Source: JBHPGW01 sp042569785 (lineage in GTDB: Bacteria > Planctomycetota > Phycisphaerae > Sedimentisphaerales > Anaerobacaceae). From it: a stretch of DNA of 64,000 nt. Shown one piece after another: positions 8,274-16,786 of this stretch. Both the position numbers and the translations under genes were made by a program. The stretch's first letter is position 1, and every line of letters begins with the position of its first letter. The stretch covers positions 47,917 through 111,916 of the forward strand of contig JBHPGW010000001.1 in NCBI GenBank assembly GCA_042569785.1, written 5' to 3'. Below the pieces are notes generated by a model. That model made no database searches. It was given only the letters and a program-made list of their open reading frames with translations, and was not told the DNA's origin.

Positions 8274-8390
8274 AAATGTTCTTAACCGGCCTCTTAAACT
8301 GGAGAAATCCTCAAAATTTCCGCAGTCCATTGCTGGTATCTATCCACGCTTGACATGTGAGGCTTCCCACATAATCAATGGATAGCGCAG
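8234..8390 (-). ncRNA. Conserved RNA element 1, copy 1 (structured leader or small RNA)
   Basis: On the minus strand this contains GCGCTATCCATTGAT, AAGCCT...AAGCGTGGATAG, ACCAGCAATGGACTGCGG and CGGTTAAGAA, and ends in a strong terminator. The same blocks occur in order at 39656-39853. CTATCCA can pair with TGGATAG, and CCAGCA can pair with the TGC(T)GG that follows; the second copy keeps the pairing through a G-T change. It sits between rrf2 and operon I. It could be a riboswitch-like attenuator or an independent small RNA. I could not match it to a known riboswitch class. Confidence 0.55.
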
Positions 8391-8500
8391 TCCTAAATCA
8401 ATCTGCCGCTACTCTTCACTAAAATTTATTTTTATATCTTCAGGAACCGGTCTATATAAAACCTTGTACCTGATTTTCTTTCTCAATTTCAAAAGTCAAA

Positions 8501-8947
8501 TCATTGGCTGGCAACGCAAGGATGAACCTGTTGTTTTTCCTGCCTGACTAAGTCGCTAAAAGTTACATCGTTAAACACATTCGAGATTGCCGCGTTAAGT
8601 TTTTCCCACATACCTCTGAAAACACAGTTTTCACGAAGTAAACAATTCTCTGCCATAGAGCCATCATTCATACAAGGGACCAACCCAATCGGCCCCTGGA
8701 TAAAATCCATTACCTCGCCTACGGTTAGTTCAGCAGGTTCACGAACCATCATGTAGCCGCCATCATTGCCTCTGCGTGATGTTACAAAACCCGCCTGCTT
8801 AAGTTGGCTTAGTATCACCTCAAGAAACCGCTGAGGAATTGCTTGTGCCTTGGCGATATCAGCAATCTTTACAGGCCCTTGATCCTTGTTTTTGGCAAGT
8901 TCAAATATAGCTCGGAGAGCATAAAAACTTTTTTGTGAAACCTGCAT
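8501..8947 (-). CDS. Rrf2-family Fe-S transcription regulator (copy 1)
   Basis: A 148-residue Rrf2 protein. The winged helix covers about residues 1-80 (QKSFYALRAIFELAK, IPQRFLEVILSQLKQAGF, SRRGNDGGY). Three cysteines in the pattern C-x9-C-x5-C (PCMNDGSMAENCLLRENC, about 106-122) probably bind an Fe-S cluster, as in IscR, NsrR and RirA. This family senses iron, Fe-S status or nitric oxide. Two close paralogues occur at 16787-17248 and 41968-42414, which suggests dedicated regulation of this region. A sigma-70-like promoter lies at 9057-9085. It is divergent from resB-ccsA. Confidence 0.88.
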   Translation of the reverse strand: MQVSQKSFYALRAIFELAKNKDQGPVKIADIAKAQAIPQRFLEVILSQLKQAGFVTSRRGNDGGYMMVREPAELTVGEVMDFIQGPIGLVPCMNDGSMAENCLLRENCVFRGMWEKLNAAISNVFNDVTFSDLVRQEKQQVHPCVASQ

Positions 8948-9056
8948 CTTAGTTTCCTATTTTTTTCTTAATTTAAGACAATTATTTTATCGCTTTAGCT
9001 CATACACCAAATCTACCAAATCAATAGATTCAACCGGATAGCCCAACTAAGCCAAG

Positions 9057-9085
9057 ATGATAAGTACAGTGTAGTGATATGTCAA
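9057..9085 (-). promoter_or_regulatory. Sigma-70-like promoter of rrf2 copy 1
   Basis: Minus strand TTGACA, 17 bases, then TATCAT, followed by CTTG. The same boxes and spacing recur at 41390-41418 (minus) and 41883-41911 (plus), and the two minus-strand copies also share TTTTGACATATCAC. The spacing to the rrf2 ATG is about 110 bases. Confidence 0.7.
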
Positions 9086-9198
9086 AAGCTTTTTTTCGGC
9101 CCACCGTCAACAAGATCGCGATTTAAGCCACTATTTTTCTATAAGTGCTTTTGCATAAAAATGTTATGCTTTTATGCCAAGACAAACTTTTTTGCATT

Positions 9199-9245
9199 AC
9201 AACTTTCAAATGTAACGGATTACTCCGCTAAAATGTGAAAGTTGT
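9199..9245. repeat. Inverted repeat in the rrf2/resB divergent intergenic region
   Basis: ACAACTTTCA (9199-9208) and TGAAAGTTGT (9236-9245) form a perfect ten-base inverted repeat around an inner CGGA-ttac-TCCG hairpin. It lies about 130 bases before resB. It could be a regulator operator or an RNA hairpin; no T-run follows. The rest of the 8948-9378 gap is AT-rich with a TTGACA at about 9338 but no convincing paired -10 box. Confidence 0.45.
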
Positions 9246-9378
9246 GGTCTAATATTGATTACTTTGAACGAACAACTTATCAACAAATTGACTCGACAGA
9301 AGAAAGATCATAGGCAATTCCGTTCATAAAGACTCCTTGACAATTGGTATTACCTCTGGCAAAAGAGGTTGGAGATAA

Positions 9379-10107
9379 ATGAATATTTTAAGAAAAACAC
9401 TAAAGCTTAGTACCATAATGACGCCGATTTTGTTGACGGTTCTTAGTATCATAAGTGCCTTCTACGGTACTGATTGGTCGCGGTCCTTTTTCAACTCTTT
9501 TGCTATGTGCATCTTCTGGGTAGTCTTCGTGCTTTTGCTTGCTGCGAACCTGATAGTTTTTAAGCCGCTACGAAGAGGCTGGGTATTGTCAGCACATCTG
9601 GGGATTATATGTGTTTTGTTAGGCGGGATGATTGGTTCGGCGGCAGGACACAAAATAGCCGCACGGCTTTTCGGCATTGAGAAAATACCGTCAGGCTTTA
9701 TATTAATTAATCGCGGGCAGACGGAAACTGAGGTTAGCTCTACAAATCTTGAAAAAACAATCAGTCGGCTTAACTTTGAAGTGACAGCCGAGGACATTTG
9801 GATTGAACAATACTACGATGGACAAATAAAAGATTTCAAAAGCACTCTGGCGATAACAAAGCAGGGTCGGCCTGTCTTCAAAAAAACTATCGAGGTCAAT
9901 CGCCCCCTGCACTATGGCGGTTACCATTTCTATCAAAGCGGATTTGATATGGAAAATCATCAGTACACAATTCTGCATCTGGTTTCCGATTCAGGATTGA
10001 GCCTGGTTTACTTTGGATACTGGCTGATTATCGCGGGCGTTTTCGGGGAGTATTGGATTAGGCCAATGACAAAATATTTTAAGAAACGGAGGCGTGATGG
10101 CAGTTAA
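9379..10107 (+). CDS. resB: ResB-like cytochrome c biogenesis protein
   Basis: A 242-residue membrane protein of the System II cytochrome c synthetase. N-terminal TM segments (about 15-85) are followed by a large periplasmic part ending RPLHYGGYHFYQSGFD and a last TM (about 205-225). ResB delivers and guards haem and thiol-reduced apocytochromes together with CcsA. It is shorter than many ResB proteins (350-450 residues), fitting the compact form. The start has GGAG before ATAAATG. It overlaps ccsA by 14 bases. In this context it probably supplies haem to the magnetochrome motifs of mamE. Confidence 0.82.
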   Translation: MNILRKTLKLSTIMTPILLTVLSIISAFYGTDWSRSFFNSFAMCIFWVVFVLLLAANLIVFKPLRRGWVLSAHLGIICVLLGGMIGSAAGHKIAARLFGIEKIPSGFILINRGQTETEVSSTNLEKTISRLNFEVTAEDIWIEQYYDGQIKDFKSTLAITKQGRPVFKKTIEVNRPLHYGGYHFYQSGFDMENHQYTILHLVSDSGLSLVYFGYWLIIAGVFGEYWIRPMTKYFKKRRRDGS

Positions 10108-10870
10108 GTATTCCACACAAGGCCTTCTAATATACACGGCTATGTTCTTTTATCTTGGCGCGTTTGTTGTCTCATTGGCCCGATATAGAAAACTCGGGTC
10201 TTGGCTGTACTTTGTCGGATTTTGCTTTGCCGCAACCACCTTTCTTTGGAGATGGATTATGGTTGGCTACATTCCGCTGCAAAATCTGTTCGAGATTTTT
10301 CTACTAATGGGCATCCTGGTATGGCCTTTAACTCTTTTTTGCAGTTGTTTCCTGAAGATTGATGCTGGCCGGTTTGATATGCTGATCGGATTTGTTGTCT
10401 TATTGCCAGCTGGGTTTGTTTTCACCGCCGAATCCAAAGCACTGCCGCCGGCACTTCAGAGTTGGCTTTTCGGCCCACACGTAGCGGTCTATATGCTCGC
10501 ATATATTGTCATGGCAAAAGCCGCCATTGAAGCAGCCAGACACCTTTACCGCCGTAGCAGCAGCTTAGAAATGTCAACCTACAAAATGGTTCGTCTCGGC
10601 TTTGGGCTTTTGACGGCAGGGCTGGTTTTGGGAAGTTACTGGGCAAAGCAGGCGTGGGGTGACTGGTGGGGCTGGGATCCGAAGGAAATGTGGTCGCTGG
10701 CGGTATGGCTTATCTTCGCCGGCTATCTGCATTTTCGGGCTGTGTTCGCCCAAAAATATGCAAAGGTAAATAGTTTTTGGGTTATCGCAGGCTTTTCGTG
10801 TATTATCATTTGCCTGATGTGGGTAAACCTGTCGAAGATTTTCGCAGGACTACATAGTTACGCATACTGA
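10094..10870 (+). CDS. ccsA: CcsA/ResC-type cytochrome c synthase subunit
   Basis: A 258-residue polytopic membrane protein of the CcmC/CcsA family. It carries the haem-handling WWD signature WGDWWGWDPKEMWSL at about 186-200, with conserved His residues in the flanking helices (GPHVAVYM before it, YLHFRAVF after it). With ResB it attaches haem to CxxCH motifs on the periplasmic side. It is coupled to resB by overlap and is divergent from the rrf2 operon. Directly downstream and convergent lies dtxR-feoA. Confidence 0.9.
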   Translation: MMAVKYSTQGLLIYTAMFFYLGAFVVSLARYRKLGSWLYFVGFCFAATTFLWRWIMVGYIPLQNLFEIFLLMGILVWPLTLFCSCFLKIDAGRFDMLIGFVVLLPAGFVFTAESKALPPALQSWLFGPHVAVYMLAYIVMAKAAIEAARHLYRRSSSLEMSTYKMVRLGFGLLTAGLVLGSYWAKQAWGDWWGWDPKEMWSLAVWLIFAGYLHFRAVFAQKYAKVNSFWVIAGFSCIIICLMWVNLSKIFAGLHSYAY

Positions 10871-10883
10871 GAAAAATGAACCT

Positions 10884-11579
10884 TTATGTTCGGACTATGT
10901 ATCGATCCTTCTTTATAGATTGCAGAGTATCAGGCTTTTTCCATACACAGATGCTGGATGCGATTTTTTCATCCATTGCAATATTACTGCCTTCACATTC
11001 AACGACAAAAGTTGGGTACTTCTGGTGTAGTGTAGCAGTTACTCCGGGCCTTAAATTAAGGCCGTTAATCTTGTGGAGTTGCCGGTCGCTTTTGCAATTG
11101 ACATAAGCGATTCGTGCAGATTGACCTGTTTCCAATTCCGCTAAAGGAATTACCGAACTATGAGCTGTCTTGGCAGAACTTTTGCAACAGGCACCTTGCG
11201 GTATAGGCATTCCGTGCGGACACATCTTTGGATGGCCGAGCAAGGTACAGATACTGTCCACTAATTCTGGCGTAACGATGTGTTCAAATTCACATGCCCC
11301 TGGTTCAAAATCTCCGCCAAGAACATCGTAGAGCAGCCTCTCGGCAAGACGGTGTGCACGAATTATCTGGCTTCCACATTCTTGCCCTTTGGCTGTAAGT
11401 TTGATTTTAGTTCTATCGGCAAATAATTCGACCATATCTTCAGATGATAACTCATCAATTATTTCAAAGTCCATGTTTCCATTCATAGCGGTTTTCAGGG
11501 TATCCACAGAATCAGTCTGGTCTTCCTTCATGTAATACAGCCGTTCAATATGCTCATCTTTTTCTCGCTTTTTGTTCAC
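10884..11579 (-). CDS. DtxR-family iron regulator fused to a FeoA domain
   Basis: About 231 residues. The DtxR/MntR part covers about 1-140: a winged helix, then RAHRLAERLLYDVLGGDFEPGA, FEHIVTPELVD and the metal-site segment LLGHPKMCPHGMPIP. A C-terminal FeoA/SH3-like domain follows (about 150-225). DtxR-type proteins bind Fe(II) or Mn(II) and repress uptake genes. GTG 11579 is chosen because GGGAG lies eight bases upstream and it starts six bases after feoB. A longer frame upstream overlaps feoB and codes nothing DtxR-like. The recognition helix is diverged from typical DtxR. Confidence 0.82.
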   Translation of the reverse strand: MNKKREKDEHIERLYYMKEDQTDSVDTLKTAMNGNMDFEIIDELSSEDMVELFADRTKIKLTAKGQECGSQIIRAHRLAERLLYDVLGGDFEPGACEFEHIVTPELVDSICTLLGHPKMCPHGMPIPQGACCKSSAKTAHSSVIPLAELETGQSARIAYVNCKSDRQLHKINGLNLRPGVTATLHQKYPTFVVECEGSNIAMDEKIASSICVWKKPDTLQSIKKDRYIVRT

Positions 11580-11584
11580 AATCT

Positions 11585-13558
11585 TTATCTCCCAATAGTG
11601 AATAGCAAAATCCAATTTAATGCACCTGCTATCAAAAATGCACTTGCATTTATAATAACTGCCATAGTAAGAGCACGCCTTGGCCCTAATTCTTTGATCA
11701 TAGCCATAATATTCGCAAAGCATGGAACAAACATTGTCGTAATAGTGACCGCGACTATACATTGGATGTAATTGAGCTGTCCTGCCTGGATAAGTTTTAT
11801 AATCAGTCCTGCGGCTGCTTCGTGTCTGGCCATGCATAAAATCAAAGCGTCAACCATCTGCACCGGAAGCCCAAGGAATCCGTGCATTACAGGCTCAAGA
11901 ACATTCTTTGCTGAATCGAGTATCCCTATCTTGTCAATCGTAAACAAGATAATTGCGGCGTATATAAATACGGGCACTGCTTCTTTAATGAACCACCAGA
12001 GCCTGTAATATGTTTTTACAATTACCGCTTTTGGGCTGGGCAGCCGTATCGGTGGCAGTTCCTGCAAAAAGTCGCTTCGTTCCTCCTCTTTCATTATCTT
12101 GTTTAAAGTTAGTCCTGCCGCGAGTTCTACAAACGCAAGTACTGAAAAGGCGATTAAAAAGGCCCTTGCGCCCATTCTGCCAAGTATGCTCATATTCAAA
12201 GCCATCTGAGCGGCACAAGGAATGGCAAACGCGATTAAGTATATTGCGATGTACCTTTCTTTTTTAGAGCGCAGGCTTTTTGTTGTTAAAGTTGCCATGG
12301 TCTTGCAGCCAAATCCAAGTACCAAAGGCATAATCGCACTTCCGCTCAATCCCAGTTTGTCAAAAATTCTTCTTGTCAAGACACACAGATTGGGTATATA
12401 GCCGACATCCTCAAGTATGTTAAATGCTATAAAGAAAACCGTCAGTATCGGCATAATTGTCAAAAAAGCGTTGGCCAGGCCCAACGACAATATGCCATAA
12501 TCACCTATCAAAAAATCCTTGAGCCAGCCAATAGTGACAAGACTATCAATTCTGCTTTCCACAGGAGCCCACAGGGCCTGATCCATCCAGCCAGCAATCA
12601 CATTGGCAACATTGACAACAAGCAGGTACATTATAAAAAGTACCATAAGCAAAATCGGTATCCCGAATATCGGGTGGCGGCTCAGGCGAGCAAAACCTGC
12701 GGCAAACTGGCCTGGTTCTATTCTCTGCCTTCTGGTTGTGCTTTCTGCCAACTCATCCACCCAACGGCTGCGTTTGTTGCTTACAACATGGCCGATATTG
12801 GCTCTAAACTGTTTTTTAATTCTGTTTACCTGATCGGTTAACTGAGCGGTCTTGTCTGAGCCATATTTTTTTGTTAAACAGTCGGCAAAAAACGGGTCGT
12901 CAAGCAACAGCAGAACCGCAGCCTTTTGCCTAAACCATACATCCTCTGGCAGTTCCGAGGCAATCGATGACATACCGATATCTATAATTTCACCATACTT
13001 CACAGGCCACTTGCCTATACGAGCTTTGCTTATAGCGGCTTTTAAATGGTTTGTGCCTATACCATCGACAGCTATTGATTCGATAACAGGGACGCCTAAA
13101 GCCCGTGACAGACCAGGCGAATCGATCCATATACCTTTTTTGGCGGTTTCATCTATTGCGTTTAGTGATATCACCATTGGTATTTGCAACTCCAGCAAAT
13201 CAGCGGTAAGAGCAAGCGATTGCTTCAGTTGATTTGCGTCGATGCACTGAATGATTACGTCCGGTTTTTCGGAAAATATCATATCCCGGACCTGGAGTTC
13301 TTCTTCGGAATGAATATAAAGGCAGTGAAGGCCGGGGGTGTCAATGACCTCGTAAACTTCACCGTTAATCCTGCACTCTGTTCTTTCCGTCTTGACGGTA
13401 GTAAGTGGATAATTGGCGACCAGAGTGTATTGGCCCGTTAGATTATTAAAAATCTGGCTTTTGCCTGTGTTTGGCAATCCCACAATAGCGATTTTTCTGG
13501 GCTTCACAGGATCGGTTGGCGTACCTGTCTTCTTTTTTTTGGTCAATATGCCCGCCAT
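11585..13558 (-). CDS. feoB: FeoB ferrous iron transporter
   Basis: A 657-residue membrane protein that imports Fe(II). The N-terminal G domain has G1 GLPNTGKS (about 27-34), G3 DTPGLH and G4 NAID. The membrane part carries both core repeats: LVLGFGCKTMATLTTKSLRSKKER with a following IPCAAQ, and the later VPCFANIMAMIKELGPRR. It is shorter than the usual 700-770. FeoB copies inside magnetosome clusters (for example Mad17 and FeoB1) feed iron to biomineralisation. It is followed closely by the dtxR-feoA gene, so transport and sensing are co-transcribed. Confidence 0.92.
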   Translation of the reverse strand: MAGILTKKKKTGTPTDPVKPRKIAIVGLPNTGKSQIFNNLTGQYTLVANYPLTTVKTERTECRINGEVYEVIDTPGLHCLYIHSEEELQVRDMIFSEKPDVIIQCIDANQLKQSLALTADLLELQIPMVISLNAIDETAKKGIWIDSPGLSRALGVPVIESIAVDGIGTNHLKAAISKARIGKWPVKYGEIIDIGMSSIASELPEDVWFRQKAAVLLLLDDPFFADCLTKKYGSDKTAQLTDQVNRIKKQFRANIGHVVSNKRSRWVDELAESTTRRQRIEPGQFAAGFARLSRHPIFGIPILLMVLFIMYLLVVNVANVIAGWMDQALWAPVESRIDSLVTIGWLKDFLIGDYGILSLGLANAFLTIMPILTVFFIAFNILEDVGYIPNLCVLTRRIFDKLGLSGSAIMPLVLGFGCKTMATLTTKSLRSKKERYIAIYLIAFAIPCAAQMALNMSILGRMGARAFLIAFSVLAFVELAAGLTLNKIMKEEERSDFLQELPPIRLPSPKAVIVKTYYRLWWFIKEAVPVFIYAAIILFTIDKIGILDSAKNVLEPVMHGFLGLPVQMVDALILCMARHEAAAGLIIKLIQAGQLNYIQCIVAVTITTMFVPCFANIMAMIKELGPRRALTMAVIINASAFLIAGALNWILLFTIGR

Positions 13559-13650
13559 GTGCTGACTCTCCTTAGCCTGTCAATGGTTCCATCCAACCCC
13601 CAAAAACTTGTAATGTCCCCAAAGATCAAAATTCAACGAATTTGCTGTTT

Positions 13651-13764
13651 CTATTCGTAAACTTTGTCTTCAAGTTTGTCGATTCGCTTTCTTTGTCCGC
13701 GAACTTTTACCGTGAGTACAATTACGCTAATGATCAAAACCAATAAAATCAATGCACCTAACAT
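13651..13764 (-). CDS. Small single-TM protein (37 residues)
   Basis: A short frame MLGALILLVLIISVIVLTVK followed by a basic tail RGQRKRIDKLEDKVYE. It has one membrane helix and a charged cytoplasmic end. It lies between the PDZ-pyrophosphatase and feoB, in what would otherwise be a 300-base gap. A similar protein (TM, then HGERLDKLEGKDKDE) lies at 30653-30772; both end in a helix with the core RLDKLE/RIDKLE. The function is unknown. Confidence 0.5.
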   Translation of the reverse strand: MLGALILLVLIISVIVLTVKVRGQRKRIDKLEDKVYE

Positions 13765-13855
13765 TTTTTACCCTTTCAAATTTTTTGGTATTTTTTTAGA
13801 ATTATTATTTTCGCCTATCGAGTTTTTCTCGTGTTTTTGATGGCTTTGTCCTGCT

Positions 13856-16744
13856 TTACATCGAACAAAGTACCGAACAGAATACCAATGCGATAGTAAC
13901 CATAAGCTTGATGAGTATATTCATAGCAGGGCCGGAAACATCCTTGAATGGGTCGCCTACCATATCACCGACCACCGCAGCTTTGTACGCCTCTTCAACA
14001 TCCTCGCCTCTTTGGCGCTGGGCTTCAATAAATTTCTTGGCATTATCCCAGGCACTGCCTCCGATAGTCATGCTCATCCCCAGTACCGAACCTGTTATCA
14101 TAGCTCCAACAAGAAAGCCGCCTAAAGCCTCTGAGCCTAAGACAAAGGCAATAATAAATGGTGCTGAAATAGCAATCATCCCAGCTACAACTGTAGCTAT
14201 CAGGGAATCTGTGGCAATAAGAGTTACACATCTATCCGAGTCCGGCTCAGCTTTACCGGCTAACAGTCCTTTAATCTCCTTGAACTGTCGGCGAACTTCG
14301 ATAACCAGTTTGTTTGCTATTCGAGTTACAGTCCCCATCGTCCAGGCTGCAAAAAGAAGCGGCAGAGCTGCACCAATAAACAGGCCTACCAGTACTGCTG
14401 GTGCAAATAGCTTTGCATCACCCAATTCTGTCCCGCCAACATAAGCTGCGAATAATGCCACTGCTGTTATAGCGCCTGCACCGAGCGTAAAGCCTTTGCC
14501 GATAGCTGCAGTAATATTTCCAACGGTATCAAGACGGTCTGTAATATCGCGAACCTTTGCGCTTGCCTTGCTCATCGTGGCAATACCGCCTGCGTTATCA
14601 ACGATAGGCCCGTAAGCATCGATAGTCATAATAATCGCCATTGTCGCCAACATGCCCACCGCCGAAAGCCCTATTCCGTAAAGTCCCCCTGCAAGCAAAG
14701 CTACAACTATTGTTGCACAAATTGTCAAAATTGGCAAAAGTGCACCAATAAAACCTATCGCCAACCCTGCGATTACGTTGGTTGCCGCCCCTGTCTGTGA
14801 CATCTTTACGATGTATCGAATAGGCAGTCCTGACCCGAAGTATTCTGTCTCAAGTCCTATTAAAAGGCCGCAGGCTACACCGGCTATAACTGTTATGAAC
14901 AGGCTGAATTCGCCTGTAAGTGTAAGAACCGCCACTAAAGCACCCGCAATGAAAAGGCCGTTGGCAACGTAAATGATTTTCCGCAAAAAGTCCTGTGGGT
15001 CGCTGCGTCTGGTAAGAAAACGGCCAACAGACATAGTTCCCAAACAGCTGATAAAGCCTATAGTCAAAAGCACCAGCGGAAGCACTATATATTTCATTTC
15101 CCCCATTCTAATCCCCATGATAATCGCCGCGACAGTAGAGCTCATAGTAGACTCGAAAAGATCCGACCCCATACCGGAAACGTCGCCGACATTATCGCCA
15201 ACGTTATCGGCGATTACAGCCGGGTTGCGAGGGTCATCTTCCGGCAGGTCAAGATCTATCTTGCCAGACATGTCCGCCCCGATGTCAGCACTTTTAGTAA
15301 ATATACCGCCGCCTACTCTGCCGAACAGCGCAAAGAAAGATGCACCAAGGCAGAAACCGGCAATAATATATGGCAAAGTATCGGGTTCGCTGCTATTAAG
15401 TACAAGAAAAGAATAAGTGCCAAGCCCGATCAAGCCGACAGCTGCTACGGAGATTCCCATAACAGCACTGCCCTGAAAGGCTGTATCTAATGCCTTACGC
15501 AATCCGCTGCTTTTGGCCGCCTGGCAGGTTCGTGAATTAGAAGCTGTAGCTGCCTTCATGCCGATCCAGCCGGGCAGCATCGAACAGGCTGAACCTACCA
15601 GAAAAGCGATTGCTGTCGGCACACAGAGAACTATGCAGATAACAAGGAAGGCTCCAAACAGGAAAATGGCTGTAACTTTGTATTCCTGTTTCAAAAAGAC
15701 AACCGTTCCAGAGCGAATTTTCTCGGCAATAGCCCGCATTTTCGCATTACCGGGTGAATTAGCGAAAAGGGAAAAATAACCGACTATGGCAATAATCAAA
15801 CCGACAATGCCGACTAACGGCACCGCCTTAAACAGATAGCCATAGGTTGGTAATTCAGCGACAGGTACCGGATCGTCCGAGAGGCACAACGTATCATCAA
15901 CCGCTAAGGACGCAATGGGTATATAACGGTATTGACCCTGGCTGTAAACATCCAGAAGTGCTGTGTCATCTTCGTCAGAGGCGACCGCATCGAAAAACTC
16001 GTCGAGGTCGGAGACAGATGTCCCGTCAATGGCAACAATCACATCACCAGGTGACAGGCCAGCCTCGGCTGCCGCACCGCCGGGTGCGACCGATACAATT
16101 AAGATACCGTCTACATCTTTGGGAATATCATATGTATCACGCAAGTCTATGGTAATCGCAGACAGCGACACACCCCAGTCGGTTTCATCAATATCAGTAT
16201 CGGTGGTTGATGCTGTCAGCATGGTAGCTGGAAACTCTGTAAGGGTTGCATAGACCCTCGCCTTTTGGCTATCTCTCAGATACGTAATCCTGACGGTATC
16301 GCCCGGCTCTAATGTTGCCATAACCTCTTTGAATATATCGGTGTCTATCGTAGCAGTGGTGTTTATAACAGCGATGACGTCACCTCTTTGCAAACTGGCA
16401 ATTTCAGCTGGCGAATCCGGCACCACGCTATTTACGAGAACGCCGTGTTCGTCTACAATACCTAACTGCTCAGCAATAACCTCATCAACGGAAACTATCT
16501 CTACGCCGAGAAAAGCGGTCGATGAGGAAATCGTAACGTCAGCAGCCGTCTGAACAACCGAACCAGAACTAACCGTTTCGCTGACCTCTTCGACTAATTC
16601 GTTAATCGGCACATCAATATCAAAACCCGTTACATTCGAATATATAAGGTATGCAAAGAAAGCGAACACCATCCCTGCGGTAACGATAGTCCACTTAATA
16701 TACTCCTTTGGGCATTTATCGAATTGCTCTTTATGATTATTCAA
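13856..16744 (-). CDS. PDZ-PDZ domain fusion to membrane proton-pumping pyrophosphatase
   Basis: A 962-residue protein. N-terminal TM anchor at about 17-35; PDZ1 about 76-165 (EQLGIVDEHGVLVNSVVPDS); PDZ2 about 190-278 (VDGILIVSVAPGGAAAEAGL). From about 303 to the end it is a full-length M-PPase (HppA). The PPi/Mg site EDDPRNPAVIADNVGDNVGD lies near 502-521, and GNITAAIGKG has the Ala typical of K+-dependent enzymes. M-PPases hydrolyse PPi and pump H+ (or Na+) across a membrane. The PDZ pair is of the same type as in the stand-alone PDZ proteins of this cluster (18428-19663, 29643-30641). I know of no described PDZ-M-PPase. Its place among mam genes suggests the magnetosome membrane. The pumped ion and direction are not determined. 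Confidence 0.9.
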   Translation of the reverse strand: MNNHKEQFDKCPKEYIKWTIVTAGMVFAFFAYLIYSNVTGFDIDVPINELVEEVSETVSSGSVVQTAADVTISSSTAFLGVEIVSVDEVIAEQLGIVDEHGVLVNSVVPDSPAEIASLQRGDVIAVINTTATIDTDIFKEVMATLEPGDTVRITYLRDSQKARVYATLTEFPATMLTASTTDTDIDETDWGVSLSAITIDLRDTYDIPKDVDGILIVSVAPGGAAAEAGLSPGDVIVAIDGTSVSDLDEFFDAVASDEDDTALLDVYSQGQYRYIPIASLAVDDTLCLSDDPVPVAELPTYGYLFKAVPLVGIVGLIIAIVGYFSLFANSPGNAKMRAIAEKIRSGTVVFLKQEYKVTAIFLFGAFLVICIVLCVPTAIAFLVGSACSMLPGWIGMKAATASNSRTCQAAKSSGLRKALDTAFQGSAVMGISVAAVGLIGLGTYSFLVLNSSEPDTLPYIIAGFCLGASFFALFGRVGGGIFTKSADIGADMSGKIDLDLPEDDPRNPAVIADNVGDNVGDVSGMGSDLFESTMSSTVAAIIMGIRMGEMKYIVLPLVLLTIGFISCLGTMSVGRFLTRRSDPQDFLRKIIYVANGLFIAGALVAVLTLTGEFSLFITVIAGVACGLLIGLETEYFGSGLPIRYIVKMSQTGAATNVIAGLAIGFIGALLPILTICATIVVALLAGGLYGIGLSAVGMLATMAIIMTIDAYGPIVDNAGGIATMSKASAKVRDITDRLDTVGNITAAIGKGFTLGAGAITAVALFAAYVGGTELGDAKLFAPAVLVGLFIGAALPLLFAAWTMGTVTRIANKLVIEVRRQFKEIKGLLAGKAEPDSDRCVTLIATDSLIATVVAGMIAISAPFIIAFVLGSEALGGFLVGAMITGSVLGMSMTIGGSAWDNAKKFIEAQRQRGEDVEEAYKAAVVGDMVGDPFKDVSGPAMNILIKLMVTIALVFCSVLCSM

Positions 16745-16786
16745 AACTTTAGTCCTTATCTATTTCCGTTTGTGCTTTTCGGTTTT

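Noticed and set aside
8234..8390. Possible c-di-GMP-I (GEMM) riboswitch
   Set aside because: A GGACGAAGCCT-like segment in copy 2 recalls GEMM, but the conserved GCAAA and tetraloop-receptor parts are missing.
11580..11837. N-terminal extension of the DtxR/FeoA frame
   Set aside because: The extra 86 residues lie inside feoB in another frame and look random. GTG 11579 with GGGAG fits better.
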